Below, piece by piece: positions 37,893 to 50,800 of a DNA stretch of 64,000 nt. Source of the DNA: Mytilus trossulus. Taxonomy: Eukaryota > Mollusca > Bivalvia > Mytilida > Mytilidae. The DNA lies in the NCBI RefSeq assembly GCF_036588685.1, contig NW_026963310.1:3410001-3474000 (forward strand), read 5' to 3'. A program made the translations under genes and the position numbers. The notes below the pieces were generated by a model. That model saw only the letters and a program-made list of their open reading frames with translations. It was not told where the DNA came from and did not search any database. Each line of letters begins with the position of its first letter. Position 1 is the first letter of the stretch.

Positions 37893-37965
37893 TTAGCCAT
37901 GGCGTGTCAGTTTATTTTCGATTTATGAGTTTGACTGTCCTTCTGGTATCTTTCGTCGTTCTTTT
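37893..37965 (+). repeat. 'agccatggcg...atgagtttgactgtcc' repeat
   Basis: TAGCCATGGCGTGTCAGTTT followed by ATTTTCGATTTATGAGTTTG and CTGGTATCTTTCGTC. Copies lie at 54085-54235 (plus) and 44010-44150 (minus), with a decayed one at 56845-56925. Confidence 0.75.
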
Positions 37966-38639
37966 AGATGTGGAAGTGCTTATTTAGCTTCATTCATTAG
38001 TAATTGCTAACAATCCATGCAAAATAGTATAGGACGTTTATATCCAAGCGTTACACACATTCATTAAAATATGGTTGTTGTCTGCTCTGAAACTTAATTA
38101 GTTGGTGTGAGTTAAAACACTTCTGGAACAGTTATAATTCTGAAGCACAACACTGCTCGCACAACCGCCAAGCCTCCGACTGAAACCGTCTCCTTCCAAT
38201 GAAAACACTATTGATAAAACCTAACTTCAATACAAAAGCGTTTCAACTATGAAAGAAGAAAGTTGAAAGTAATTTCTGGTTTTGAAATCCCTGTCTTGCT
38301 ATTTTACCAATGATGCATAGATAACTTCCAATTTGAATGTAAAATGTCACTACAGAATATCATTACTACTAGCGAATGAATTTTCAAACATAATAATTAT
38401 CTAAAAGGACAAAATAAGAATATCACAGTCAAATCAAATTAAAAAAACAATATTACCATAAGGAAAAACAAAATCGTTTTTTGTCATGAAATTCCTGTAT
38501 ATAAGTAAAATAAAGTATAAAGTAATTTTGCCAATTGTTGCTGATTACATAAGAATTATTCAAGTATGCATAAATTACTGACAAAAACCAAACGCTCGAC
38601 TATATCAAAACATGTGTGTTATTCCACACATGGAACAAA

Positions 38640-38700
38640 CCAAGTACCGGCATTTCCAGAAGAAAATGGTGAATAAAACCTGGTTTTATAGCCTGCTAGA
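38640..38700 (+). repeat. Fragment of the 'ggtacaggcattttc' repeat
   Basis: AAGTACCGGCATTTCCAGAA then GAAAATGGTGAATAAAACCT and GGTTTTATAGCCTGCTAGAG. Related to the middle of 35988-36195. Confidence 0.6.
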
Positions 38701-39250
38701 GGTAGACAGATGTCTATGGCTCCGTTATATGGAAAAAGTTTGATAAACAATCAGAAAGAACAAAATTGTTTAAAGAAAGGACAACCAGAATTAAACAGCC
38801 AGAAAAAGATAGGCGAAAGACAAACAACAGTATACACAAAAAAAAAGTTAAAGACTGGAAAGAGGAAATCTACAAAACACCGGGGATGATATCAGAATTG
38901 TCTAAATACAATCAAAATTCGGGTAAATGTTATAAAATTGATCAACCAAATGGAATTTAGAAGTTTCTTCTCTGGATCAGGTCATACACTGTTTTTTAAC
39001 AATACAGCAACAAGTTTGATACGAAAGGGGCACGATTGCTAATATTTAGTGCATCTTATGGCACCACGAAATAAGAGGCACGAGATATTATCATTGATTG
39101 TTGATTGCTGTCTGTTCTTATGTTTTGGGGTAAATTGTTTGGTCATAAATTAAAATATTGATTTCTTTTTGTTTTTTAATGTTTCTCATTTTGTAAAATG
39201 AGCATGATCAATGCATTTTACAGCTGAATTTACTGATATTGTCAACTGTT

Positions 39251-39695
39251 GGTCCGAGACCACCATTGTCGTCCCCTGATTAATGACAAATATAGTCCCT
39301 AGTGTTGACAGTGGGTTACTTTCCATTAATTTTTATACCCCTTCCAAATTTATTTCTCCATTGTTTAATGCCTCAAATTGCAAGTAGGGGGATGAAATTA
39401 CACTGTAAAAAATTTGGGTCCAGAATTTTAAAGGAAAGTAGTGATTTGGTCCAGCTGAAAAAGGTTGAAAATGAGCACTTCGGAAGCTGTCAAAAGATTT
39501 CAAGACGCCCTAAACATAAAATTGTCCATATTTTGAGTTAGAGCCGATGAAGTTTTCTATAATTTTGATATAATTTGTCCCAAAAGTAGTACAACACACT
39601 GTAAAAGTTTCTTTGAGAAAGCGCAGGTGGGATTTTTTTTATTTTCATTTATGTTCTAAAAGAAATGCACTACGAATTAATTGTGTTCTCGGACC
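39251..39695. mobile_element. MITE with GGTCCGAGA ends, 445 bp
   Basis: GGTCCGAGACCAC at the left and GTGTTCTCGGACC at the right form TIRs; TGTT occurs on both sides. The open frame at 39302-39541 lies inside and looks accidental. A fragment TGTTGAAGGCCGAACGGTG of the 'gagacaactct' family follows directly. Confidence 0.75.
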
Positions 39696-40909
39696 TGTTG
39701 AAGGCCGAACGGTGAAAAATAGTTGTGAGAACAACGTTATTAAAAAAAGTGTAATATATATCATGTAAAATATCTTTGATGAGTATTTTTGCAAAGAAAT
39801 ACCATGTTGTATGTATTTTCTTGAGGTCTTCAATTTTTTGACTTCAAGAAAACAAACGCAAACGTAGAAATCGATAGTCTGATTTACATGTCTTGCCATT
39901 AAGTTTCTTGTGGAAATATCCGCCATAACCTGAAGCCCTTTAATAACAGATTTTTAATACAGAGATAAAAAAGTCTTTGAGTCAATTCTATTTTCATAAA
40001 TGAGTTCGAGAAAACATGTTTGAAATAGAATACATTACTTTAAAGTATTAATTGAATAAATTGCCTTCATCTAGATCCCATCTGTTTTATTTCCTTAGTT
40101 CCATTTCCTACTTGATTTTTTTTGCATCTTTTATTGATTTGTGTAAAATATATTGTACATTTTTGTTTCAGTTTTAAAATTTTGATATGTGAGGTGTTTG
40201 AAAAAAAGGCCTTACACTTAGTACATTTTGTAACTCAAACAACAAGTTGTTATGTAATTGGTTTTTCTATTAACATGGTAAAATGAAACATCGTAATATT
40301 TTCCAAATGATAAAATGTATAAATAAGATGTATTGAATTTATCAGTTAAATTCTTTATCGAAGCATATAATGGAAATGCGGTCATAAATATCATTTCTAC
40401 ATATTTTAAAAACATTTGTTTGAAATATCGTGATTATATTTATTCAACATACAAGAACTCTCAAATGTCTTATCTTCTATCTAAAAAAAATCAAAATTTT
40501 TAGTATTTTTGATGAATAATACTAGATGTGTCGTAAACAAACGATATGATCTTTTGTAGTATACGTCAGCATCAAAAGCATTTTTTTGAATATTTGTATA
40601 AGTTAATGAGATATATAGAAAATTTATAAGATATGTATATTTCAATCAAAATATGATATCTTTCAAATTATATAAAAGACATTTTTATTATCTAAACAGA
40701 ATATCTAATAAACTAGATCAAATATGTATTCTTATGTTGGATGGCACTACTAATGCTTTAAAGAAAATTTAATTAATCTTAAACATAAAATGTACTATGT
40801 ATGAAATATTTAAAACATAGACTTTATAAATCCATTCAAATACATTTAACTGAATCGAATATTATTATTTATTATTTATTATGTAGTAGTGACCGAAAAC
40901 GATATATAT

Positions 40910-40980
40910 ATGGGATCAGACAATTCCATATGGGGTGAGAGCGAAACCCCATATGGAGTTTACTGACCCCATACATATTG
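40910..40980. repeat. Compound inverted repeat (CCATATGGGGT)
   Basis: TATGGGATCAG...CCATATGGGGT mirrors ACCCCATATGG...CTGACCCCATA around a GAGAGCGAA centre. Foldback type, no gene nearby. Confidence 0.78.
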
Positions 40981-42384
40981 TATTAGGTCTCTAGCACATT
41001 GTGTAACGAATTTATCAAACTGAGTATATTAACATTTGGTATTTACACAAGTGACCTTTCAAAGTGATGAATTCCTGTTATTATTGCGAATTTACTTGCA
41101 ATTGTATATACACTATCACCAAATTGTTAGCTTTTATGTGTTTTATGTGTACTATTCAATCGTTCATCATAATATATTTTTCGTCTGTTGAAAACTTTTT
41201 TTCAGCACCGGGTTGCTTTTATAAATGAACATGACTACTACTAGCCGTTTATTGAAATAAGGTCCGCCTACTAACATTACATGAAATGTAATGTTCTTCA
41301 CGTCATTGCATTTAACCAATCGTACTCCTATTAATGAATTGGAGGTCAGATAATCATACAGATACTAACATAAATATAAAGTTCACCATTGCATCGTGAG
41401 AAGCGATATTTCTCCACTCGACACAGCAATATTTTGAACTTAACTGTGAACAGTGGAGAAATATTATTTAGCATGATAGTCATATCTAATTTATATTGGG
41501 TTTTGTACGATACTTCTGTTAAATCATTCGATCTTTCACGAAAGATCTGAAAAAAAACCCAAGGTTCTCAATTATTTGCAAATTTGGAGAAAATTAAAAA
41601 AAAAAGAAGAAGAGTGTTGTCTAAAGAAAACTCAGAAAAAACACAACTTACAGTGATTACAAAAATAGTGTACCAGGTAAACAATAATGTCAACATAGTA
41701 TCAAGGCAGTAGAATATCTTTTATAGCACCTTTTGTTTTAATTTAATTTAAGTCGAACTCATATTGTGTGAATCATATAAATGTAATATCTTGATTTTTT
41801 TCATAACGCATTATTAAGCATTACTGTTTAAGACACACACAACGCGATTGAAGACTCAGATCAATGTATCTAACTACATAACACATTATATAACATGTTT
41901 AAATAAAGGTGGTTTGTTTCATGTGTCGTGTTACGTACATTGATATATTTTGTTATATTTTTGAAGCTTATAAATATTTATAACATTAAATTCTTTCACC
42001 TCCCCAAAACTAGGTTTTTTTTCTCATTAAAGCAAGCCGCAATTTATGTATTACACGACCAAGGGTTCTTACTGAATAACACATTAAAATTAAGAAATTT
42101 ATACATTATGTTCTCTGTAACGAGAAAAATGATATCGACATAATTTCAAAGTAAGAAGAATATACTATTTCTAAAATATGAATTAGACCTGCTGTGATAA
42201 ATTGATTGTGAACTAAAAAAAAAACGTTATAATAAATATATATAAATGCATTTATCATGACAATGATTGATTTACAGAAACATTTGATGTGTTTATGCAT
42301 ACAAACCATAGTCTAGAGTTCAATACCATAGAAATTAAATTTTAAAGTGCATTAAAACTGAATAAAACATTTGAATAAAATTAA

Positions 42385-42440
42385 AATGGATATGGGGAAT
42401 GTTTCAAAGAGACAACAACTCGAATATAGTTCCATGTTTC
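42385..42440 (+). repeat. Fragment of the 'gggaatgtgtcaaagagacaac' repeat
   Basis: TATGGGGAATGTTTCAAAGA followed by GACAACAACTCGAATATAG. Same family as 10530-10652 and 12110-12175. Confidence 0.6.
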
Positions 42441-43286
42441 ATCTTTTATTTAAATCGCAAATGAATTGTTTAAAGATAAGTATTGGAATATACCACAAAT
42501 AAAACCTTTCGAAAGGTCGTATTAAAACTTATAGTATTCCCTTTAAATTGTACAAAATACACCAAGAAATGTTCATAACAAATACATGCTATACGCACAA
42601 AAGTCATGTTTGTTTTAATCGAAAAGATAGTTTTATCTATGTGTTTTACGTACGTTAAGGAATATATGTATTTTGTTAAAACACACTTTTTTTGCAGTAA
42701 TATTAATAGTTTCATTATGTTTGGCTCTACTCTCTATATTTCCTACTTATATCTACATTACTAATCGACATCATAATCTCTTAACATGAATTTTTGTTTT
42801 TAATACAAATATGAAAATTTTCACGATTACAGCCCATAAATTGGTAAAAATTGACGAAAAATGGAAAAATCATCAAAATTGGGTACTTGCAAAGGGTCAT
42901 TGTAAAACACGAAGTGCACCACCAAAGGATTTTCTGTTCACCAATTATTTTTTGACGGTCTTATAAACCAAAAAATCAGAAAAAAAGTTTTAATTCTAGA
43001 AATGTTTGGCTCCTCAGAGGTGTACATCCTGAAATATCCTGACAATGAGATGTTTCTCTATAAATATTTTCAGCAGCCTGAGTTGACCATTCAATTTCTA
43101 TGCAACTTATAATTTATGGATTCGAAAAATTTGGAACAGCCATCCACTTTTTAAGGCATCTAGTCTAGTCTTTACCTAAGTGTAGTTATATCAACAAGTT
43201 AAAGATTTCAACAAATTTATTTGACTCACTAGATGTCATTGTCATCGAACATTTACAACTCCTGCAGTTAACATCTTCGCTTATAA

Positions 43287-43580
43287 TTCAAACCTGCTAC
43301 TTCCAAAGTGAAATCTAAACCTCTCAACAGCCTTGTGTATCATCGCTTAACGAATATGGTACCGCAGAACATGTCACAACTTGATACATTGACATCGTTC
43401 ACTGAACAACTTAGAGAACTGTTAGCAAAATGTCACAAAACATCGAACATCCACGTATATGAACTGAAAGCAAAACTCCAATATATTGATGGGAGTAGAA
43501 GGGGACTATGCCGTAAACACATTTTGCGTGAGAGAGACAAGCTAGATATGATAAACACCGACGATTTCCATAACATATAA
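43287..43580 (+). CDS. Unrecognised open frame, 97 codons, possible exon or gene remnant
   Basis: Open from just after a TAA at 43284 to a TAA at 43578. Composition is more protein-like and less AT-rich than the surroundings (for example LTSFTEQLRELLAKCHK and RERDKLDMINTDDF, mixed charged helices). The first in-frame ATG, NMVPQNM, lies inside. No family recognised, no clear splice acceptor, and no neighbour that explains it. A chance open frame is quite possible. Confidence 0.2.
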   Translation, partial: FKPATSKVKSKPLNSLVYHRLTNMVPQNMSQLDTLTSFTEQLRELLAKCHKTSNIHVYELKAKLQYIDGSRRGLCRKHILRERDKLDMINTDDFHNI

Positions 43581-44009
43581 TCATTGTACCGAAGGTGATA
43601 TCATTAGAATGCTTGACTTTATGGTCGATATTTCTTGATGTAGGTCATTTTATATTTTGTAGACAGTCAGTATTTAACTTGAAACATATCGTACATCTAA
43701 AAAGTACTTACAAACGTGTATTCTGAACGTTGTGGAAGTGTATTCTCAAAGACAAATCGAGGAAAAAGCCTCAAATCGTTTTCAAAATTGAATGCTTTCA
43801 ATTACCTAATTCGCAGTATTTGATATAAATAGGCTATGTGATTTAGACGAACATCTTTTTGTTTAGCTATAAACAGATAGATATTTCTAAATTAGAAAAA
43901 TTCCAACAAACTATTCATAATGACAAAACGAAAACTAATACGATTAAAACCTTTTTTTTAGCCATTTGTCTTAAAATAAATTTATTAATTCAAAAATATG
44001 AAAATGGAG

Positions 44010-44150
44010 TGTAAAAGAGGGACGAAAGATACCAGAGGGACAGTCAAACTCATCAATCGAAAATAAACTGACAACGCCATAGCTAAAAATGAAAAAGACA
44101 AACAGACAAACAATAGTACACATGACAAAACAAATTTCATGAATATCATA
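44010..44150 (-). repeat. 'agccatggcg...' repeat, reversed
   Basis: Plus strand GGGACGAAAGATACCAGAGG, GACAGTCAAACTCATCAATC, ACTGACAACGCCATAGC and GAAAAAGACAAACAGACAAA. Inverse of 37893-37965 and 54085-54235. It lies just downstream of the minus-strand GIMAP stop. Confidence 0.78.
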
Positions 44151-44485
44151 TAATACAGATACATGCAAACATTGCATCAAGATTGATATCAATTATTAAT
44201 CAAAACTTGTCTAGAGGTCATTTGAACCTGGAACACTTTAAATTATACTTTGTTTGTTAGAGTATGATGATAGCTATTAACATGATTAGTATTTGTATTA
44301 TTATATTCTTGCATGTACACCAAACGCAGTATTTATGCACTAAACATGCTCAAGTCATGACGATTGTTGATATTCAAACGGACATAGCAATATGTGAACA
44401 AGCCATTTGTAGGCCTATCGAAACTAATATGGTTGATGTGTCTTTTATTACTAATACAAAAATCAGAAATAAGAAAGAGCATGAT

Positions 44486-45281
44486 TCATAGTGTTCCATT
44501 TTTTAGCACTTCATTATAAAATATAACACCAAATTTTCCAAAATGTTCCTCAAGAAGTTGACAGCTAACTAAAATTTTGGGCTTTGATTCCACGCCAGCC
44601 AGCCTTTCAGCATGTTTGACTCTTTTGGTGTTTTTCACTTTTGATGAATGTTTCTCGTGCGCCTGACTTTCATTATATTTGTTTTGATTTACCCAGGTAT
44701 CGACTTTGATTGAACGGTTCCCTTGCTTCTGACTTCCGTTATATTTGACTGCGTTAGTAATACCTGTAATGGTTGACATTAAATCATTCACCTGATCCTT
44801 TATCGGTTTGATTCCATTTTTATTTGCAAAATGAAAACATTTAATGTTTGTTCTTTCTATAAATGCCTTGAGAGTGGGACAATTCGAAAGCCAAATTTCA
44901 AAAGCTTTATCTGAATCCAAGTCGTCATATCTCGTAAAAATCAAAACTAAATCCTCTGTTTTTTTATCTAAATTTTCAAATATCATTTGGAGTAAAAGTG
45001 GTTCGATTGGCAAAGGTCTTCCAATTGCAATGACAAATCCAAATTCAATATTAGTGTATTTCGCTCTCACTTGATTTGTTATCATAGTTAATTTGTGTTG
45101 ATCATTTATATGAGGGGTATCAATGATTGTTATATCTCTTTCTTGCCATTGCCAAGTTTTTTCTTCGATTTCTGTAGTCAAAGGGATAGTCCCCGTCATT
45201 GACCTGAAGCATGCTGTCCCGACAATCGAATTCCCGGTAGCACTTTTGCCACTCCCCTGAGTTCCAATGAGAACAAAAGCT
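44486..45281 (-). CDS. GIMAP/AIG1-family GTPase, P-loop exon (5' exon not located)
   Basis: Immune-associated nucleotide-binding (GIMAP/IAN) GTPase. This exon encodes 264 residues. On the minus strand a TTTTAG acceptor precedes base 45281, which is the last base of a split codon (phase 2); then AFVLIG-TQGSGKS gives the P-loop at exon residues 6-13. Other motifs: DTPH (54-57) in the G3 position where DTPG is usual, the family hydrophobic box FGFVIAIGRPLP, G4 as TRYDDL (116-121), and G5 as FANKN (151-155). The tail is basic and polar, without an obvious membrane segment or coiled coil, and ends KNGTL. The exon with the start codon should lie between 45282 and 47880 but could not be identified. 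Family call sure; whether the altered G3 still hydrolyses GTP is unknown. Confidence 0.88.
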
Positions 45282-45482
45282 CTAAAATGAAATCAGATGT
45301 ATTGCTGCAGATGCTTTTATATAAAAAATGTTTTACAAAACCGACAAACATGTAATGTGCATAAATTACATATGATATAAACTATACTCCGCAGTAGCAA
45401 CTGGCTCAGATTACGGAATATTGATGGCGCACTAACATGTATAACGCTGTTACCATATCATGGATCACAATTGACTTACATA

Positions 45483-46520
45483 TGTAGGACTCTAAAGTGC
45501 GATGGTACTCTAAAGTGCGATGCTCACGCTAAAGTGTGATGGTCTTCGCTTAAGTATGATGATGCACCACGCTAAAGAGCGATGGCTGTTTGTTCGCTTA
45601 AGTTCGATGGTTTATCACGTTAAAGTGCGATGGACTAAAAGGGTAATGTTAAAGTGCTTAAAGTTTTCTAAAGAACACGAATTTAAAAAAAAATAGTCTT
45701 CTGGCCAAAGCTAGTACAAGGTTTTATGACATATTTGATAGGCTTTGTAATTACCGGTAGTCTTAAGTGATCATTGTTTTAAATTAAAAGGAACGACAAC
45801 GATATAATTGCTAAAATGATAATTTAGGTGTGACAAATATCTATATATGCTGTATATGTTTTTTTTTTTTAATTCAGGTCGGTTTCACATATTTGGATAA
45901 TTGGTGTAGCTTGCCGGTCACAGTCTATCACTAATGTGGAAATCTCCTCTCAAAGTCGTCATTGTAAATTACAAATACAAAATGTGCTCTATTTTTTTAG
46001 CAGACAATTTATGATATTCGCATGGTTATATGACGTACCTTTATTTTATTTACTTTACTTTTCATTAAAATCGACATTATTTGAACGGGGACGGCAAAGT
46101 AAACTGCAACATTAACAATGATTTCAATGTACCCGTTAGCTTAAAATAAAAACAGGATAAAGGGTACTTATGCGTATAATTTTGTATCTGTATAGTTAGA
46201 TGGTCGACTGCAGGTCAAAAGTCCTTCTTATAGCACCGAAAAAAACACATTTGCTTCAGCCGACAAAACACGGTTATCATGTTTAAATTGAGTAAGTCAT
46301 GGACATTAACTGCAAAGTTTTTAATTAAATATTCTACATTTATTATCGGCATGTTCATTTTTTGTTTGTATAAAAGACTGTAGTACAAGATCCATAGTAC
46401 GTTTATTACGTCTATTCTATCGCGGACCATCGCACTTTAGCGTGTGTAGGCATCGTACTTTAGCGTAGACCATCGCACTTTAGCGTGACTATCGTACTTA
46501 AGCGTCTCCATTGCACTACA
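45483..46520. mobile_element. TIR element with arrayed CGCTAAAGTGCGATGG motifs, 1038 bp (element 1)
   Basis: Ends TGTAGGACTCTAAAGTGCGA and CATTGCACTACA. The left arm (45488-45655) has about seven variants of CGCTAAAGTGCGATGG, and the right arm (46420-46515) about five of the inverse CCATCGCACTTTAGCG. Both arrays are irregularly spaced. No transposase ORF. CATA flanks both ends, possibly the target duplication. It lies between the two divergent GIMAP genes, just upstream of the minus-strand P-loop exon. Confidence 0.87.
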
Positions 46521-46630
46521 CATATACTAAGATTAAAGATTTCATAGCAAAAAACCCCTATAGAAAATGACAAAAATGAAGTGAGGGATTCACTGATAAA
46601 ATTTAAAGATGACCAAAACAAATTATTTGA

Positions 46631-46732
46631 AATGAAAACAATATATTTTAAATGAAAACAATATATTTTAAATGAAAACAATATATTTTAAATGAAAACA
46701 ATATATTTTAAATGAAAACAATATATTTTAAA
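46631..46732. repeat. Perfect 20-bp tandem repeat, five copies
   Basis: The unit AATGAAAACAATATATTTTA is repeated five times without change. It lies in the GIMAP intergenic region, next to element 1. Likely length-variable. Confidence 0.95.
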
Positions 46733-47880
46733 TAAGTGAAGTGTACGCTCACTGAGACACAGTGTAAAAAAAAAGGAGAAAGGGCTACATTACACATGAT
46801 ATCATACATTTACATTGTATAAATGAAAGAAAAATTAATAAGACACATGAAACGACTAAGATTGAGTTTTTGTGTTATCACCTTTATTATAAATATCGTT
46901 ATAGCCGATGGGGAGTTGAGTGGACTTGTAATTGATATAAGATAAACTCCATGAATTGCTTTTAATTTTCTATGTGTGTTTTTCATTTTGTATACATGAT
47001 GAATTTATTGTAAAGTTTTATTTTGACCAATGTTGAACGGTTTTCTTGAATAATATTCATGAACTGTATTTCAACAGTACTGAGTCAATTCAGCTGCTGA
47101 TGAATGATAAGTCCCCGAGGGTATCATCAGATTAGAAGTCACTTCTTTGATTTTAACATGATTTATGAAAAAGAACTTCCCTTGAGTTGTTTTCGTTTAT
47201 AGAATTTTGAAATAATAAAGAGACTAATATTTCAACTCCCTTACGCAAAATGTCGATAGCTTCGGGTATTATGTTGGTCATATTTTTCAAATACTCGGCT
47301 TTAAGTGTTCCTGATGTTAGGAAATTCAGAAAAGTGCCTCAGACACATACAATTTAGATAGATGTGTTTTCTGTTTTTTTTTTTTTTAACTTGATGGACT
47401 ATCATTTGAGTTTAGAATTATCGACGACTTGTACAATGAAACCTATCGTTAACATATTAATGTATACAAATCTTATTGATTATATTTATAAACGTAAGAT
47501 TCAAATACTAAACTAAAATGAAATAGGCGACTTTAAAAAAAAAAGGTAATGTATTATATGTCTTACTGTGTTAACGGTGTAGCCATTCTAAAATATATCT
47601 TCAATATGACACAAAACACGGAAGAGTTTCGTACTCTACTATTCATCCAATTTAAGTCAGTAACGTTTTTCATAGCGATTGGATGAATTTTTAAGTTAAT
47701 ATTATATTTAGATAGTTTCAATCAATCGTTCTATAGGATATTTGTGATTGGGCAACTGTTATCAAATGTACGCCTCACGTAGGCATATACCTGTTCACAT
47801 CTCTATATGAATTCGCTGTTTAATATTTTAGTGTAAAAGTCCCTGTGATTTGATGTTTGAATGGAGATATATTAAACATA

Positions 47881-50800
47881 ATGGCAGAAACATTGCAAAG
47901 AAATACGTAAGTTACATCATTTCGAATATGTTTCGGTAGCTAACATTCGTATCATAACTTCATCACAATTTGAGGATTCTCTTGAACATGTGTAGGTACC
48001 TACTATGCATTGGTAATCTTAACTTCCCAAAAAAATATAGTAAAATATCGTTTCATTTTGACCTCTTTAAAGTGTTCTAAAACTAATCTTTCAGTGTAAT
48101 TAACTAGTTATTACTTCTAGCATAGAACTTAAAATTTGAAAAAAAAACATAGGAACATAGTGGAATTAACTTATTTTAAAGTTTAAAAGATCTTTGAAAA
48201 TATTTTAGATATACAATGCACTTTTGATGGTAATTTTGATTCTCTTTTTGACAGTTTTGATTTTTCAACTCTTTACAATACACTTCCACACAATCTTATC
48301 ATACAAAGGCATCCTGCTTAATCAAATGGTTGTTTTGTTAATATGAACGATTATTATTATTATTATATGATTATTATTGGAAGTGTGCTGAGATGATTAA
48401 AGCTCCTGATTAATCTAAAAATGATGAGTTTTACCCATACTATTTTATTATGAGGTAAATAAACTTGACCGTTTTGTATGTATATGACTTTTGGTTTGAC
48501 TTTTTTTTTGCAAGAACTGGAATTGCATTTATCTGAAATACTTATAGAACTAGTGTCCTAGGAAATACCTTACCAGGAAAATTTGCATTAAAATTTATCA
48601 CTTGGCAGTGAATCAGTAAACTTTGTCTGCAAGATAAAATCAGCTGAACGTTCGAAATATAAAATGCATCTGTGCTATTTGCGCAGTCAAATTTCATTGA
48701 CTGTTTAATCATTTGTGATATACAGTCACTGATCGTATATTGTTTGTTTATGTCCTTCCGTAGAGTAATATTTTAGACGTCGTCAAATTTACAGGTTCGT
48801 GGAATTTTTAACTTCATTAATCTCAAATGATTTTTTTTACCTTAACTACTTAATTTTGAACAGCTGAAGGAGTTGCGGTATATAAGAAATATCCATAATT
48901 ATTTTTTTTACTCGGATCAAAACAGAATAGAAAAGCTCGGCAAATGCTCGATTTTAACCTGTTTATAAGCTTTGTATTAATAAAATTTATGCTTCGAGAA
49001 AATGTAAGGTTATTCTATATGTAAAGAGAGTATCAGTCACATAAAAGAAAATAGACAAGCCATTGATAAGTACGCTATCTTAGATCTATCATATGACATA
49101 TCAGAAACTTAACAGAATGATAGTAAAATTACTATTAGTAAATATAGATACTTTTGCCCAATTTCAGCAAAAACATACCATCAAAAACTAAAAAAGTAAC
49201 TGATAATTTTATAATGCTTTGTGGTTATTATACTGCAGTTTTAACGATTCACCACAAGCCCTACGGTTAGGGCTAGAAAACCAGTGTAGGGCCACTAACA
49301 TTTTTACGAAAAAAATATTTCACAAGCCATTTAAAAGTAATGCAATTTTATGACAGACGATTTTCGAGCTTGTAAGTTTCGTTATTGACTGACACTCTAA
49401 CAGCAATATAATATTATAATGTCATTTCCAAAGTTTCTGCACTCCTCACTCTTATGTATTAGTTATCGGAATCATAATATATATATTACGGTGTATGTTT
49501 GTCCTATAATGCATATATATGTAGGACTCGGATCCCCGGAGGTGCGATTGGGACACTGAAGTGCGATGGTCCACGCCGAAGTACTACGGTCTTTTTCGCT
49601 GAAGTGCGATGGTTTTGTGTATGACGTTTGAAATATGTGACGTTTTCAAAATACAACATGGATTCGAAGGCAGGAAAATTGGTTTTGCAGAATAATGTTT
49701 CATGCTAATAAAGGAAAGTAATGGGGGAAATGAAACGAACGATTCAAGTCCCGAACAGTTTAACTTTTAAGCATTACATGTTGAGGTTAAAAACATATGT
49801 TTAAATATTTTAGGCAGCAAAGTGGCTGAAAGATGAACTTGGTCACCAAATGGGCTAACCAGTATTCTGAATTATTCCGCAGACTTTTTGTACGACAAAT
49901 ACAGTATACTAATCTTAATTTATCTTTACGTAATTGGCACATGATTTTGTATGGGCAATTTTATATAAAAAAAAGAGAATGCTAGTATTAGCAATGTTTC
50001 ATTTTTTTTGCTATTTCAAGTTCACATAATGTTGTTTAATTCCCGAGATAAATTTAGCTTTAAAATAACACAATCGCTCTAGTCTAATTTTTTTTATGGC
50101 TTCAGTGTTGATGGTCTACAACATGTTAGACATAAAGTAACCTGACTAAACCCTATGTGTACTTCCCAATTGATTATCCTCAAATTTATTTTCGTAAAAT
50201 AATTGACAAGCCTCGCTATTAGTGAAGCATATATTTACTTGGCGGTATTTTACTTCGTGGATACTGTTTCGTCCTCAGGTATGTATATATTGATGAAGAA
50301 TTATTGTGAACAATTACTAAGTTTTATCATAATAATTTAGTAAATCAGTGGCGGATCCAGAAATTTTAACAAGCGGGGGCCTGTTGACTGCTTAAGAGGG
50401 GGTCCGCTCAAGTCATGCTTCAGTGATTCCATATATAAGCCACAGAAAAGGGGGATTGGGTCCCCTGCCCCCCTTTATCCGCCTCTGTAAATGATATTGA
50501 CACTTCATAGTACTATTAGAAAGTAAAATCACAAAAATACTGAACTCAGAGGAAAATCAATACGGAAAGTCCATAATCAAGACCTACACGCTGAATCTGT
50601 TTTTTTTAATTTTTAACTTGAAAACCTTATTCCATACTCTTGCGTGCTAAAAGGAGAATAGGAAAGTTAGATTAAAACAAACGTAAAAGTCTTTGGTATG
50701 ATTTAAACAGATATTAAACCATCTTCCAAATTAGAGGCTAGCAGCTTATTTTGTCAAATCTTAATGGTGTTATTTTAATGAAACAGCTCATATATTTTGC

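Larger units (their letters stand above)
39696..43286. other. Gene-free AT-rich stretch
   Basis: No gene. Besides the 40910-40980 foldback there are small hairpins (AACATTACATG/CATGTAATGTT-like at 41272-41294; TATTTCTCCACT / AGTGGAGAAATA at about 41409-41462) and a repeat fragment at 42385-42440. Confidence 0.45.

Noticed and set aside
39302..39541. 79-codon open frame
   Set aside because: Lies inside a TIR element with GGTCCGAGA ends; no transposase features.
45475..45486. ATATGTAAGT on minus as the donor of the missing minus-strand GIMAP exon 1
   Set aside because: The frame upstream runs into the motif array of element 1 and hits a stop without any ATG.
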